NCBI GenBank assembly: GCA_021783525.1
Contig: JAJXTT010000029.1
Span: 1 to 11,081 of the forward strand
Direction: 5' to 3'
From: Pseudomonadota bacterium
GTDB taxonomy: Bacteria; Pseudomonadota; Gammaproteobacteria; Burkholderiales; Gallionellaceae
DNA: 11,081 nucleotides
The notes under the pieces were generated by a model, which was given only the letters and a program-made list of their open reading frames with translations, did not search any database and had not been told where the DNA came from. The translations under genes were made by a program, and so were the position numbers. Of the stretch, positions 1 through 7,533 are shown one piece after another (position 1 is the first letter of the stretch; every line of letters starts with the position of its first letter).

Positions 1-734
1 TGGTGGACTACAACGTCAAGATCCGCGTCAAGGCAGACAACTCCGGAGTGGAACTGGACAACGTCAAGATGTCCATGAACCCCTTCGACGAGATCGCCGT
101 GGAAGAGGCTGTGCGCCTGAAGGAAGCTGGCATTGCTGGCGAGGTGGTGGCAGTGACCTGCGGCGTTGCCGCGGCCCAGGACATTCTGCGTACCGCGCTG
201 GCGATCGGCGCCGACCGCGCGATTCTGGTGGACGTGGGTGCGGCTGAACTTGAAACACTGCAGCCCCTGGCGGTGGCCAAGCTGCTCAAGGCAGTGGCCG
301 ACAAAGAGCAACCGGGCCTGGTGCTCTGTGGCAAGCAGGCCATCGACGACGATGCCAGCCAGACCGCACAGATGCTGGCAGCCCTGCAAGGCTGGCCCCA
401 GGCCACGTTCGCATCCAAGGTAGTGATCGCCGACGGCAAGGCCACTGTGACGCGCGAAGTGGATGGCGGCCTGGAAACGTTGGCCGTGAGCCTGCCGGCG
501 GTGATCAGTGCCGATCTGCGCCTCAACGAGCCGCGCTACGCCACACTGCCCAACATCATGAAGGCGAAGAAGAAGCCGCTGGAAACAATCGCTGCTGCGA
601 GCCTGGGTGTGGACATCGCGCCGCGTCTGACCGTGCGTAGCGTGCAGGAACCGGCAAAGCGCAAAGCCGGCGTACTCGTTCCCGACGTGGCGACCCTGAT
701 CGAGAAACTCAAGAACGAAGCCAAAGTGATCTGA
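1..734 (+). CDS. etfB: Electron transfer flavoprotein beta subunit, 5' end cut by window
   Basis: EtfB is the AMP-binding subunit of the soluble heterodimeric flavoprotein that collects electrons from acyl-CoA dehydrogenases and passes them to the ETF:ubiquinone oxidoreductase. The reading frame is already open at base 1: the first whole codon (GTG, base 3) is the internal valine of a VDYN motif, not a start. From family knowledge the usual beginning (MKVLVPVKRV-like, about 10 residues) is missing. Visible hallmarks are VKMSMNPFDEIAVEEA near the N terminus, the nucleotide-site stretch GKQAIDDDASQTAQM, and the EtfB signature LRLNEPRYATLPNIMKAKKK (window residues about 170-190), which includes the loop that docks onto dehydrogenase partners. 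The 243 visible residues fit a full protein of about 250. Its stop codon overlaps the Shine-Dalgarno of etfA, so the two subunits are surely co-expressed. Identification is firm. Confidence 0.97.
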   Translation, partial: VDYNVKIRVKADNSGVELDNVKMSMNPFDEIAVEEAVRLKEAGIAGEVVAVTCGVAAAQDILRTALAIGADRAILVDVGAAELETLQPLAVAKLLKAVADKEQPGLVLCGKQAIDDDASQTAQMLAALQGWPQATFASKVVIADGKATVTREVDGGLETLAVSLPAVISADLRLNEPRYATLPNIMKAKKKPLETIAAASLGVDIAPRLTVRSVQEPAKRKAGVLVPDVATLIEKLKNEAKVI

Positions 735-746
735 GGAGGCCGGAAC

Positions 747-1682
747 ATGAGCACATTGCTGATTGCCGAACACGACAGCGCTGACCTCAAGGTCAGCACC
801 CGCAATACGCTGTCCGCAGCCGCCAAGCTGGGCGGTGACGTGGATATCCTGATCGTCGGCCACAACTGTCAGGCCGCGGCGCAAGCTGCCGCCGGCCTCG
901 CCGGTGTGCGCAAGGTACTGGTGGCCGATGCCGCCCATCTGGCCGACGGTCTCGCCGAGAACCTCGCCAACCTCACCGAGCAGGCAGTGAGGGCGGGCGG
1001 CTATTCCCACGTACTGACGCCTGCCACCACCTTTGGCAAGAACTTCCTGCCGCGCGTTGCCGCCATGCTCGACGTGGCGCAGATCTCCGATATCGTCGGC
1101 GTCGTGGATGCCAATACTTTTGTGCGCCCCATCTATGCAGGCAATGCGCTGTGCACCGTGGAAAGCCGCGACGGCATCAAAGTGATCAGCGTGCGTCCCA
1201 GCGCCTTCGAAGCCGCTATCGACGGCGGCAGCGCTGCGGTGGAAGCCGTGACATCTCCCGCCGATACCGGCACTACCCGGCTGGTAGGGCGTGAACTCAG
1301 CGTGTCCGCACGTCCCGAACTCGGGGCCGCCAAGGTCGTCGTTTCAGGTGGCCGGGGTTTGGGCAGCGGCGACAACTATCGCCGATTGCTGGAGCCGCTG
1401 GCCGACAAGCTGGGTGCCGCGCTCGGTGCCTCGCGTGCTGCAGTGGATGCGGGCTTCGTGCCCAATGATTTCCAGGTGGGCCAGACCGGCAAGATCGTTG
1501 CGCCCCAGCTCTATATTGCTGTCGGAATCTCGGGCGCCATCCAGCATCTGGCAGGCATGAAGGAATCGAAAGTCATCGTCGCCATCAACAAGGACCCGGA
1601 CGCGCCGATCTTCCAGGTGGCCGACTATGGTCTGGTGGCGGACCTGTTTGAAGCGGTGCCGCAAATCACGGCATCTATCTGA
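747..1682 (+). CDS. etfA: Electron transfer flavoprotein alpha subunit (FAD-binding)
   Basis: EtfA carries most of the FAD site of ETF and shuttles electrons from acyl-CoA dehydrogenases to the respiratory quinone pool through ETF-QO, which is not encoded in this window. The protein is 311 residues, normal for the family. The N-terminal half (MSTLLIAEHD...) is the variable adenine-nucleotide-like domain. The C-terminal half shows the conserved FAD motifs: SGGRGLGSGDNY (G201-G206 region), VGQTGK (G245-K249), ISGAIQH (S262-H267) and KDPDAPIFQVADYGLVAD near the end. The ATG start is set by GAGGAGG at 733-739, 7 nt upstream, which overlaps the etfB stop; this suggests translational coupling that gives 1:1 subunits. 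The next gene, an acyl-CoA dehydrogenase and probable electron donor, starts 27 nt downstream. Identification is firm. Confidence 0.97.
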   Translation: MSTLLIAEHDSADLKVSTRNTLSAAAKLGGDVDILIVGHNCQAAAQAAAGLAGVRKVLVADAAHLADGLAENLANLTEQAVRAGGYSHVLTPATTFGKNFLPRVAAMLDVAQISDIVGVVDANTFVRPIYAGNALCTVESRDGIKVISVRPSAFEAAIDGGSAAVEAVTSPADTGTTRLVGRELSVSARPELGAAKVVVSGGRGLGSGDNYRRLLEPLADKLGAALGASRAAVDAGFVPNDFQVGQTGKIVAPQLYIAVGISGAIQHLAGMKESKVIVAINKDPDAPIFQVADYGLVADLFEAVPQITASI

Positions 1683-1709
1683 TCGAGAAAATATCTGGAG
1701 GAACAAGAA

Positions 1710-3488
1710 ATGGCATATGTAGCTCCCCTTAAAGACATGATGTTCGTGCTGCAGGAAGTGGCGGGACTGGACGAAATCATTGCGCTGCCCGGCTGCGAAG
1801 AAGTGGATGCCGACCTGGTGTCTGCCGTGCTGGAGGAAGCCGGGCGTCTGGCCGGGGAAGTGCTGGCGCCGCTCAACAAGGTGGGCGATCAGCAGGGTTC
1901 CAGGTGGGCTGACTACAGGGTCACGACGGCACCCGGTTTCAAGCCGGCCTTCCGGCAGTTCGCCGAAGGCGGCTGGATAGGCATCACCTGTCCCACCGAG
2001 TTCGGCGGTCAGGGCTTGCCTGAAATCCTTGGCATTCCCCTGGGCGAAGTGTGGAACTCGGCCAACGTAGCCTTCGCCTTGTGTCCCCTGTTGACCTCGG
2101 GCGCCATCACCGCGATTCACAGCCATGCCTCCGCAGAAATGAAGGCGACCTACTTGCCGAAGATGATCTCCGGCGAATGGACCGGTACCATGAACCTGAC
2201 CGAGCCCAACGCGGGCACCGATCTGGCTGCGCTGCGCACCAAAGCCGTGCCGGAGGGCGATCACTATCGCATCAGCGGTACCAAGATATTCATCACCTAC
2301 GGCGAGCAGGACTACACCGACAACATCATCCACCTGGTTTTGGCCCGTCTGCCCGACGCGCCTGCCGGCGTGAAGGGCATCTCCATGTTCGTCGTGCCAA
2401 AGTTCCTGGTCAACGCCGACGGTTCCATCGGTGCACGCAATGACGTGAAGTGCGTCTCCATCGAACACAAGCTGGGCATCCACGGCAGTCCCACCGCGGT
2501 CATGGCCTACGGTGAAGAAGGCGGTGCCATCGGCTATCTGGTGGGCGAAGCCAATCACGGACTTGAATACATGTTCACCATGATGAACCATGCGCGCCTG
2601 GGCGTCGGTCTGCAAGGTGTCGGCCTCGCCGAGCGCGCCTATCAGCACGCATACGGCTACGCCATGGAACGCATCCAGGGCAAGGTGGTCGGCCGCGAAG
2701 GAAACCTGCCTATTGCCTTCCATCCCGATGTACGCCGGATGCTTATGACCATGCGTTCCCAGACCGAAGCCATGCGTGCGTTGTCCCTCATCACAGCCGC
2801 TGCCATGGACAATGCCGAGCGCCATCCCGACGCGGAACAGCGCAGGTTCTGGCAGGCCCGCGTGGATCTGCTGATCCCCGTGGTCAAGGCATGGTGTACG
2901 GAGCAAGCCAACGAGATCGCTTCTTTGGGTGTGCAGGTGCACGGCGGCATGGGTTTCATCGAGGAGACCGGCGCCGCCCAGTATCTGCGCGATGCCCGCA
3001 TCACCACCATCTACGAAGGCACGACCGGTATTCAGGCGAACGACCTGATGGGCCGCAAGCTGGCCCGCGACAAGGGCGAAGCCGCAATCGCGCTGCTGAA
3101 GGAAATGCAGCAGACCGTGGCCGCTGCCATGGCCGATCCTGCCACTGCCGGGTTGGGCAAAGATCTGGCGCAGGCATTGGGACATGCCCAGACTGCCAGC
3201 GAGTGGATTCTGCAAAACTTTGCGTCCGACACCGCCGGTACGCTGCTGAGCGCCGTGCACTACCTCAAGCTGTTTGGTACCGTGGCTGGCGGCTGGGCGC
3301 TGGTGAAATCCGCCGTGGCCGCGCAGGCCAGACTGGCGGCAGGGCAGGGCGATGCCGGCTTCTACAAGCAGAAGATCGCCACCGCCCGTTTCTATGCCGA
3401 CCAGGTGTTGCCGCTGACCGCTTCGCTGCTCGTCATGACACAGCGCGGCGCTTCCAGCCTGCAGGCAGCCGACGGCGCCTTGGCGTAA
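1710..3488 (+). CDS. Acyl-CoA dehydrogenase, ~590-residue DmdC/AcdA-like subfamily
   Basis: FAD-dependent enzyme expected to oxidise an acyl-CoA to the trans-2-enoyl-CoA and pass electrons to the ETF encoded just upstream. It has 592 residues, longer than the ~380-residue short/medium-chain enzymes. The order is a short N-terminal extension (MAYVAPLKDMMFVLQEV), the alpha/beta acyl-CoA dehydrogenase core, then a C-terminal helical extension from about residue 460. Dehydrogenase signatures are MNLTEPNAGTDLAALRTKA (from residue 161) and VQVHGGMGFIEETGAAQYLR followed by DARITTIYEGTTGIQ; E436 in YEGT is the expected catalytic base. This layout matches the subfamily that includes methylmercaptopropionyl-CoA dehydrogenase DmdC, but many members sit in ordinary beta-oxidation clusters. 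With fadD and a thioesterase nearby, a fatty acyl-CoA substrate is more likely than a sulfur compound; chain length cannot be read from sequence. The start is supported by GGAGG at 1697-1701. Confidence 0.93.
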   Translation: MAYVAPLKDMMFVLQEVAGLDEIIALPGCEEVDADLVSAVLEEAGRLAGEVLAPLNKVGDQQGSRWADYRVTTAPGFKPAFRQFAEGGWIGITCPTEFGGQGLPEILGIPLGEVWNSANVAFALCPLLTSGAITAIHSHASAEMKATYLPKMISGEWTGTMNLTEPNAGTDLAALRTKAVPEGDHYRISGTKIFITYGEQDYTDNIIHLVLARLPDAPAGVKGISMFVVPKFLVNADGSIGARNDVKCVSIEHKLGIHGSPTAVMAYGEEGGAIGYLVGEANHGLEYMFTMMNHARLGVGLQGVGLAERAYQHAYGYAMERIQGKVVGREGNLPIAFHPDVRRMLMTMRSQTEAMRALSLITAAAMDNAERHPDAEQRRFWQARVDLLIPVVKAWCTEQANEIASLGVQVHGGMGFIEETGAAQYLRDARITTIYEGTTGIQANDLMGRKLARDKGEAAIALLKEMQQTVAAAMADPATAGLGKDLAQALGHAQTASEWILQNFASDTAGTLLSAVHYLKLFGTVAGGWALVKSAVAAQARLAAGQGDAGFYKQKIATARFYADQVLPLTASLLVMTQRGASSLQAADGALA

Positions 3489-3507
3489 CTATCAGGTACC
3501 CACAATC

Positions 3508-3924
3508 ATGGAACAGCATCGCATTCTCGTACACACCTCGCATATTCCGGTCCGTTGGGGCGACATGGACGCCCTTGGACACGTCAATAACACGGTCTAC
3601 TTTCGCTATGCGGAGCAGGCCCGGATCGAGTGGCTCGAATCTCTCGGCGTCACCGATATGGTCAACGTCGACGGAGGGCCTGTGATCATCAACGCGAGCT
3701 GCACTTTCCTGAAGCCGATTGTGTATCCGGCGACCGTTGACGTTGCCATCCTGATCGGCAAGCCCGGGAACAGCAGCTTGCCCACTTATTTCGAGATACG
3801 TTGCGTCGGGGACGACGCTACCCTTTATGCCGAAGGTGCCGTCAAAGTCGTGTGGTGGAATCCGCGTACCGGCATTTCGCAGCCGCTGCCGGATTTCATT
3901 CGGCAGATATACCGGCATGGCTGA
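3508..3924 (+). CDS. Acyl-CoA thioesterase, 4HBT/YbgC-like hotdog fold
   Basis: Small hotdog-fold thioesterase (138 residues) that would hydrolyse an acyl-CoA to free acid and CoA in the cytoplasm. The diagnostic motif is at the N terminus, VRWGDMDALGHVNNTVYFRY; D21 lines up with the catalytic Asp of Pseudomonas 4-hydroxybenzoyl-CoA thioesterase (D17) and is followed by the usual G-H-V-N-N. The rest shows the expected beta-rich pattern with a basic PIVYPATVDV strand. The gene begins 19 nt after the acyl-CoA dehydrogenase stop. Its Shine-Dalgarno is poor (AGG at 3494-3496), so translation may depend on coupling to the upstream gene. In a beta-oxidation operon such enzymes can free CoA from slow or dead-end intermediates; that role is inference. 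The substrate cannot be told from sequence. Confidence 0.9.
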   Translation: MEQHRILVHTSHIPVRWGDMDALGHVNNTVYFRYAEQARIEWLESLGVTDMVNVDGGPVIINASCTFLKPIVYPATVDVAILIGKPGNSSLPTYFEIRCVGDDATLYAEGAVKVVWWNPRTGISQPLPDFIRQIYRHG

Positions 3925-3969
3925 TCTGCATTTTTCGTCGATGAAACAATCAATATGGAGTTGACAGGT

Positions 3970-4797
3970 ATGAATGACTTGCGTGAAAGAACAATATTCA
4001 TCACGGGCGCCAGCCGCGGTATCGGGCGCGAGATCGCGCTGCGCTGCGCACGCGACGGGGCAAATGTGGTGATCACCGGCAAAACGGCGGAAACGCATGC
4101 AAAACTGCCTGGCACCATCCATAGCGTGGCTGCCGAGGTGGAACAGGCGGGAGGGTGCGCCCTTGCCGTCCAGCTGGACGTGCGCGACGAGACGGCGTTG
4201 CAGGCCGCTGTTGAGCAGGCGGCACGTCATTTCGGCGGCATCGATGTGCTGGTCAACAATGCGAGCGCCATCAGCCTGACCGGAACCCTGGACACTCCGG
4301 CCAAACGCCTGGATCTGATGTGGGACGTTAACATGCGCGCCACTTTCCTCGCATCCCAAGCCTGCATCCCTTATCTGAAAAAATCGGCAAACCCGCACAT
4401 CCTGACGATGTCGCCGCCACTCAACATGCAGGCGAAATGGTTTGCGCCGCATGTTGCCTACAGCATTTCGAAATACGGCATGAGCTTGTGCGCGCACGGC
4501 ATGGCGATGGAATTCGCCGGCGACGGCATCGCAGTGAATTGCCTGTGGCCGCGTACCGTCATCGCGACTGCCGCGGTCGAATTCAATTTTCCCGAAGCCG
4601 TCCTGCGCGCTTCGCGCCATCCGTCCATCATGGCGGACGCCGCGTATCACATCCTGACGCGCAACAGTCGCGACTGTACCGGCAACTTCTTTGTGGATGA
4701 GGATCTGTTGCGCGCGACTGGCGTGAAGGACTTCGCGCAATACGCGACGACACCCGGGGCGCCGCTGTTCGAAGACTTTTTCCTTAATAAACCCTGA
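3970..4797 (+). CDS. Short-chain dehydrogenase/reductase, HSDL2-like
   Basis: NAD(P)-dependent SDR oxidoreductase of 275 residues. The Rossmann glycine motif TGASRGIG is at residues 12-19. NNAS (96-99) replaces the commoner NNAG. The catalytic set is S148 (in TMSPPLN), Y164 and K168 (YSISK). The SPPLN segment, WFAPHVAYSISKYGMS and the opening TGASRGIGREIALRCARDGANVVI resemble the dehydrogenase domain of human hydroxysteroid dehydrogenase-like protein 2 (HSDL2), but there is no C-terminal SCP2 sterol-carrier domain. I chose the ATG at 3970 over the in-frame ATG at 3955, because 3955-3960 itself supplies the ribosome-binding GGAG 9 nt before 3970 and homology begins just after it. The true substrate of this family is not settled. 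Its place between a thioesterase and fadD argues for a fatty-acyl or hydroxyacyl substrate (inference). The family call is firm, the role is not. Confidence 0.88.
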   Translation: MNDLRERTIFITGASRGIGREIALRCARDGANVVITGKTAETHAKLPGTIHSVAAEVEQAGGCALAVQLDVRDETALQAAVEQAARHFGGIDVLVNNASAISLTGTLDTPAKRLDLMWDVNMRATFLASQACIPYLKKSANPHILTMSPPLNMQAKWFAPHVAYSISKYGMSLCAHGMAMEFAGDGIAVNCLWPRTVIATAAVEFNFPEAVLRASRHPSIMADAAYHILTRNSRDCTGNFFVDEDLLRATGVKDFAQYATTPGAPLFEDFFLNKP

Positions 4798-4845
4798 GCA
4801 TGCTTTGCACAGGGCAATAGAAAAGCACAAGAGGAGCGAAGAGGC

Positions 4846-6642
4846 ATGGGGGATCACTACATCAGGCCGGAAGAGGCCGTCACGCTGCACGGTCTGTTCA
4901 TTGAGCGCGCCAGGCGCACACCAGAGGGCAAGGCCTATTGTTATTTCGATACGCAGCGGGATACCTGGCGGACGTTGAGTTGGGGCGAGATGCATGCACA
5001 GGTGGCGCGCTGGCAGGCAGCGCTGCAACGTGAAGAACTGGCGGCAGGCGATCGTGTTGCCATCATGTTGCGCAACTGCCCGCAGTGGGTGATGTATGAG
5101 CAGGCCGCACTGTCGCTGGGCCTGGTGCTGGTGCCACTCTATGTCGAGGACAGGCCGGACAATATTGCCTACATCGTCAACGACGCCCGGGTGAGAGTGC
5201 TGTTTTTCGAGACCGCAGCGCAGTGGCAGGGCTTGCGTACGGTACTCGGGCAACTGGCTTGCGTGCAGCGTTTCGTCAGCCTTGAGAACATTGCCGGGCA
5301 TGGTGTGCCGCACCTGCAACATGTCGAGTCATGGTTGCCCGCACAAGCCGAGATGCAGCCGGAACGCAGCCGCAACCGGGACGCGCTCGCCTGCATCATG
5401 TACACATCCGGCACGACCGGAAAGCCCAAGGGGGTGATGTCGTCACACCACAATATCATCCATAACGCCTACGGCGGTTTGCAGACTTTTACGGTCCACC
5501 CGCACGACAGCATGTTGTCGTTCCTGCCGCTGTCGCACGCATTTGAACGCACGGCGGGCTACTACATGAGCATGATGGCCGGCGCATCCGTGGCGTATGC
5601 GCGCTCCATTCCCTTGCTGGCGGACGATCTGAAAATCATTCGCCCCACCATTCTGGTTTCCGTGCCGCGCATCTACGAGCGCATCTACAACGCGATTCAC
5701 GCCAAGCTGGAAGAAGCTTCGCCGTTGCGCCGCAAGCTGTTTGCCCTGGCGGTGAATGTCGGCTGGGCGCGTTTTGAATACCAGCAGGGACGCGGTAATT
5801 GGTCGCCAAAGTTCTTGCTGTGGCCGGTGCTGAAGAAACTGGTGGCCGACAAGTTGATGGAGAGATTGGGAGGACGTTTGCGCTTGTCCATCAGCGGCGG
5901 GGCGGCTTTGCCGCCCAAGGTTTCGCGTCTATTCATTGCACTGGGCCTGCCGTTGATCCAGGGCTATGGCATGACCGAGACCAGTCCGGTGGTGAGCATC
6001 AATCGCGTGGGGGAAAACCTTCCGTCTACTGTGGGGCAGCCGCTGCCCGGAATAGAAGTGCGCATCGGCGATCAGAACGCGCTCCTGGTAAAAGGGCCCT
6101 GCAACATGCTGGGCTACTGGAACAATCCCGAAGCGACCGCCGCCACGATAGACAAGGACGGCTGGCTCAATACCGGCGACACTGCAAGTGTCAGTGCCAG
6201 CGGGCATATCACCATCACCGGACGTATCAAGGAAATCATCGTCATGTCCAATGGCGAGAAATTGCCGCCCGCAGACATGGAAAATGCCATTCTTCGCGAC
6301 CGCCTGTTCGAGCAGGTGGTGTTGTACGGCGAGGGACACTCCTATCTGATTGCGCTGGCGGTGCTCAATGTGGAGCAATGGCAAGTCCTGGCACGTCATT
6401 TGGGCTTGCGTGCCGATATCCCGGAGTCACTCAACGATCCCCGCGTCGAGGAACAGGCACTGCGACGCATCGCGGAGCAGATCAGGGAGTTTCCCGGCTA
6501 TGCCAAGGTCCGCCGCGTCATGTTGTCGCTGGACCCATGGAGCGTTGAGAACGGCTTGCAGACGCCGACGCTGAAGCTCAAGCGCGCCCGGGTTTTTCAG
6601 CAATACGAGAAAGAGATCGCCCATCTGTATGAAGGGCATTGA
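4846..6642 (+). CDS. fadD: Long-chain fatty acid-CoA ligase (AMP-forming), FadD15/ACSL-like
   Basis: Adenylate-forming enzyme that activates a fatty acid with ATP and CoA to acyl-CoA, the entry step of beta-oxidation. It has 598 residues, closer to the FadD15/eukaryotic ACSL type than to E. coli FadD (561). Motifs appear in order: the phosphate-binding loop YTSGTTGKPKG (186-196), GYGMTETSP (373-381), the WLNTGDTA segment with D445, GRIKEIIVMSNGEKLPP (hinge and C-terminal domain), and TPTLKLKR near the C terminus, where K577 is the likely adenylation lysine. All core motifs are intact. The start is supported by GAGGAG at 4831-4836, 9 nt upstream. It appears to be the last gene of the etfBA operon: a hairpin follows directly and the next gene has its own promoter and operator. 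The exact chain-length range is not visible. Confidence 0.95.
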   Translation: MGDHYIRPEEAVTLHGLFIERARRTPEGKAYCYFDTQRDTWRTLSWGEMHAQVARWQAALQREELAAGDRVAIMLRNCPQWVMYEQAALSLGLVLVPLYVEDRPDNIAYIVNDARVRVLFFETAAQWQGLRTVLGQLACVQRFVSLENIAGHGVPHLQHVESWLPAQAEMQPERSRNRDALACIMYTSGTTGKPKGVMSSHHNIIHNAYGGLQTFTVHPHDSMLSFLPLSHAFERTAGYYMSMMAGASVAYARSIPLLADDLKIIRPTILVSVPRIYERIYNAIHAKLEEASPLRRKLFALAVNVGWARFEYQQGRGNWSPKFLLWPVLKKLVADKLMERLGGRLRLSISGGAALPPKVSRLFIALGLPLIQGYGMTETSPVVSINRVGENLPSTVGQPLPGIEVRIGDQNALLVKGPCNMLGYWNNPEATAATIDKDGWLNTGDTASVSASGHITITGRIKEIIVMSNGEKLPPADMENAILRDRLFEQVVLYGEGHSYLIALAVLNVEQWQVLARHLGLRADIPESLNDPRVEEQALRRIAEQIREFPGYAKVRRVMLSLDPWSVENGLQTPTLKLKRARVFQQYEKEIAHLYEGH

Positions 6643-6671
6643 GGTTTTCAAGACTGAAAAACCGTAATTTT
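6643..6671 (+). terminator. Weak intrinsic terminator candidate after fadD
   Basis: Directly after the fadD stop, GGTTTTCA (6643-6650) can pair with TGAAAAACC (6655-6663) around an AGAC loop, with one bulged A. The stem is A/T-rich and only a short T-rich stretch (ATTTT, 6667-6671) follows, so it is a weak terminator at best. Its position at the end of an operon supports the call. Confidence 0.4.
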
Positions 6672-6694
6672 CCGGTGAATATTGAAAATATGAC

Positions 6695-6723
6695 TTGCAG
6701 GTATTTTTGTTTTTGCCTAGAAT
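6695..6723 (+). promoter_or_regulatory. Probable sigma70 promoter for the tetR-fadE unit
   Basis: TTGCAG (6695-6700) and TAGAAT (6718-6723, five of six bases of TATAAT) are separated by 17 nt in an AT-rich gap. The predicted transcription start near 6730 would lie inside the palindrome at 6721-6742, as expected for a repressor that blocks its own promoter. The -35 matches only three bases of the consensus. An alternative pair is TTGCCT (6713-6718) with TTGAAT (6736-6741), also 17 nt apart. The sequence does not decide between them. Confidence 0.5.
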
Positions 6724-6742
6724 TAAAACGAACGTTTGAATT
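6721..6742. promoter_or_regulatory. Operator 1: 22-bp palindrome, probable site of the adjacent TetR regulator
   Basis: The core AAACG-AA-CGTTT (6726-6737) is a perfect inverted repeat. After one mismatched pair (6725/6738) the symmetry continues through four more pairs (AATT at 6721-6724 against AATT at 6739-6742), so 20 of the 22 outer bases are symmetric. It overlaps the probable -10/start region and ends 26 nt before the tetR ATG. It fits the published PsrA-type pattern [G/C]AAAC(N2-4)GTTT[G/C] except for the first base. The block TAAAACGAACGTTTG (6724-6738) recurs exactly upstream of fadB. Binding by the neighbouring regulator is inference. Confidence 0.75.
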
Positions 6743-6768
6743 ATATTTGGCGAGAGAGACAGGCCGCA

Positions 6769-7494
6769 ATGAACAAACAGACGAATGAGCAGAGCCTAAA
6801 GGACACGCGGGAGCGCATTCTCGATGCGGCGGAGCAGCTGTTCATGAAGTACGGATACGACGGAACGTCGATGCGCGTGGTGACCAATGAAGCCGGGGTC
6901 AATCTGGCAGCGGCCAACTATCACTTCGGGTCCAAGGAATCCCTGATGCAGGCAGTACTGAGGCGCCGCCTGGAGGTGATCAATCAGGAACGCTTGCGTT
7001 TGCTGGACGAAGCCGAGGCAAACGCCGGTGGAAAACCGCTGAAGCCGTCCGTGATCATCGATTGCTACTTCGGTACGCTGTTGCGGATCGCCGCCGACCA
7101 GAAAGCGGGCGGGGAAACGTTCTTGCGCCTGTTGGGGCGCACCTTCACCGAACCGTCAGACTTCATCCGCGCCTTCATGTCCACGGAATATGCCGACGTG
7201 CTGGAGCGCTACAAGCAAGCGCTGTTCCGGTCGCTGCCGGATGTGCCAAAAGCCGAGATCGTGTGGCGCTTCCACTTCATGCTGGGTGCAACTTCCTATG
7301 CGATCGCAGGAACCGACGCGTTGCATCTGGTGACCGATTGGCAATTTGACGAAGGTTCGGCGGAACAGGATAAAAATCTCCTGCCGCGCCTGATGTCTTT
7401 CCTGATCGGCGGCCTGCGTGCACCGTTGCCGCAATTCGAGAATGAAGCCGAGCCGACGGCCGGTAAATCGGCCAACAAGGATGCCGCGGCATAG
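6769..7494 (+). CDS. TetR-family transcriptional regulator, PsrA-like, probable fatty-acid degradation repressor
   Basis: A 241-residue one-component regulator. The N-terminal DNA-binding domain (residues about 13-60: RERILDAAEQLFMKYGYDG, then helix-turn-helix TSMRVVTNEAGVNLAAANYH and FGSKESL) is typical TetR. The larger all-helical C-terminal domain should form the dimer and ligand pocket; its FLRLLGRTFTEPSDFIR and VWRFHFMLGATSYAIAG segments look like the PsrA type, whose members sense long-chain fatty acids or acyl-CoA. The last ~20 residues are a low-complexity charged tail. I chose the ATG at 6769 (weak GAGAGAGA at 6752-6759) rather than the in-frame TTG at 6736, which lies inside the operator and would add 11 unlikely residues. 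fadE follows 39 nt later and a palindrome overlaps its promoter, so autoregulation and control of fadE are likely. Betaproteobacterial FadP is a plausible equivalent; I am not certain enough to name it. Confidence 0.9.
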   Translation: MNKQTNEQSLKDTRERILDAAEQLFMKYGYDGTSMRVVTNEAGVNLAAANYHFGSKESLMQAVLRRRLEVINQERLRLLDEAEANAGGKPLKPSVIIDCYFGTLLRIAADQKAGGETFLRLLGRTFTEPSDFIRAFMSTEYADVLERYKQALFRSLPDVPKAEIVWRFHFMLGATSYAIAGTDALHLVTDWQFDEGSAEQDKNLLPRLMSFLIGGLRAPLPQFENEAEPTAGKSANKDAAA

Positions 7495-7533
7495 GCAAAA
7501 GATCTGCAACCCATCATTCAGGAGAAAGTCGTC

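Noticed and set aside
1344..3260. Open reading frame of 638 codons on the - strand, opposite etfA and the acyl-CoA dehydrogenase.
   Set aside because: Its product is rich in His, Gln, Arg and Gly with no recognisable domain, and it lies against two firmly identified genes. Strong codon bias in GC-rich genes commonly leaves such open antisense frames.
3955..3969. ATG at 3955 as the SDR start.
   Set aside because: It overlaps the GGAG that best serves as ribosome-binding site for the ATG at 3970, and adds only five residues ahead of the conserved region.
3433..5322. Open reading frame of 629 codons on the - strand across the thioesterase, SDR and fadD genes.
   Set aside because: It spans three real genes and their gaps, has no coherent domain or ribosome-binding site that I can see, and has the composition of a codon-bias shadow.
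6736..6768. Upstream TTG start that would lengthen the TetR regulator by 11 residues.
   Set aside because: It lies within the operator and near the predicted transcription start, without a Shine-Dalgarno, while the ATG at 6769 begins a normal TetR N terminus.
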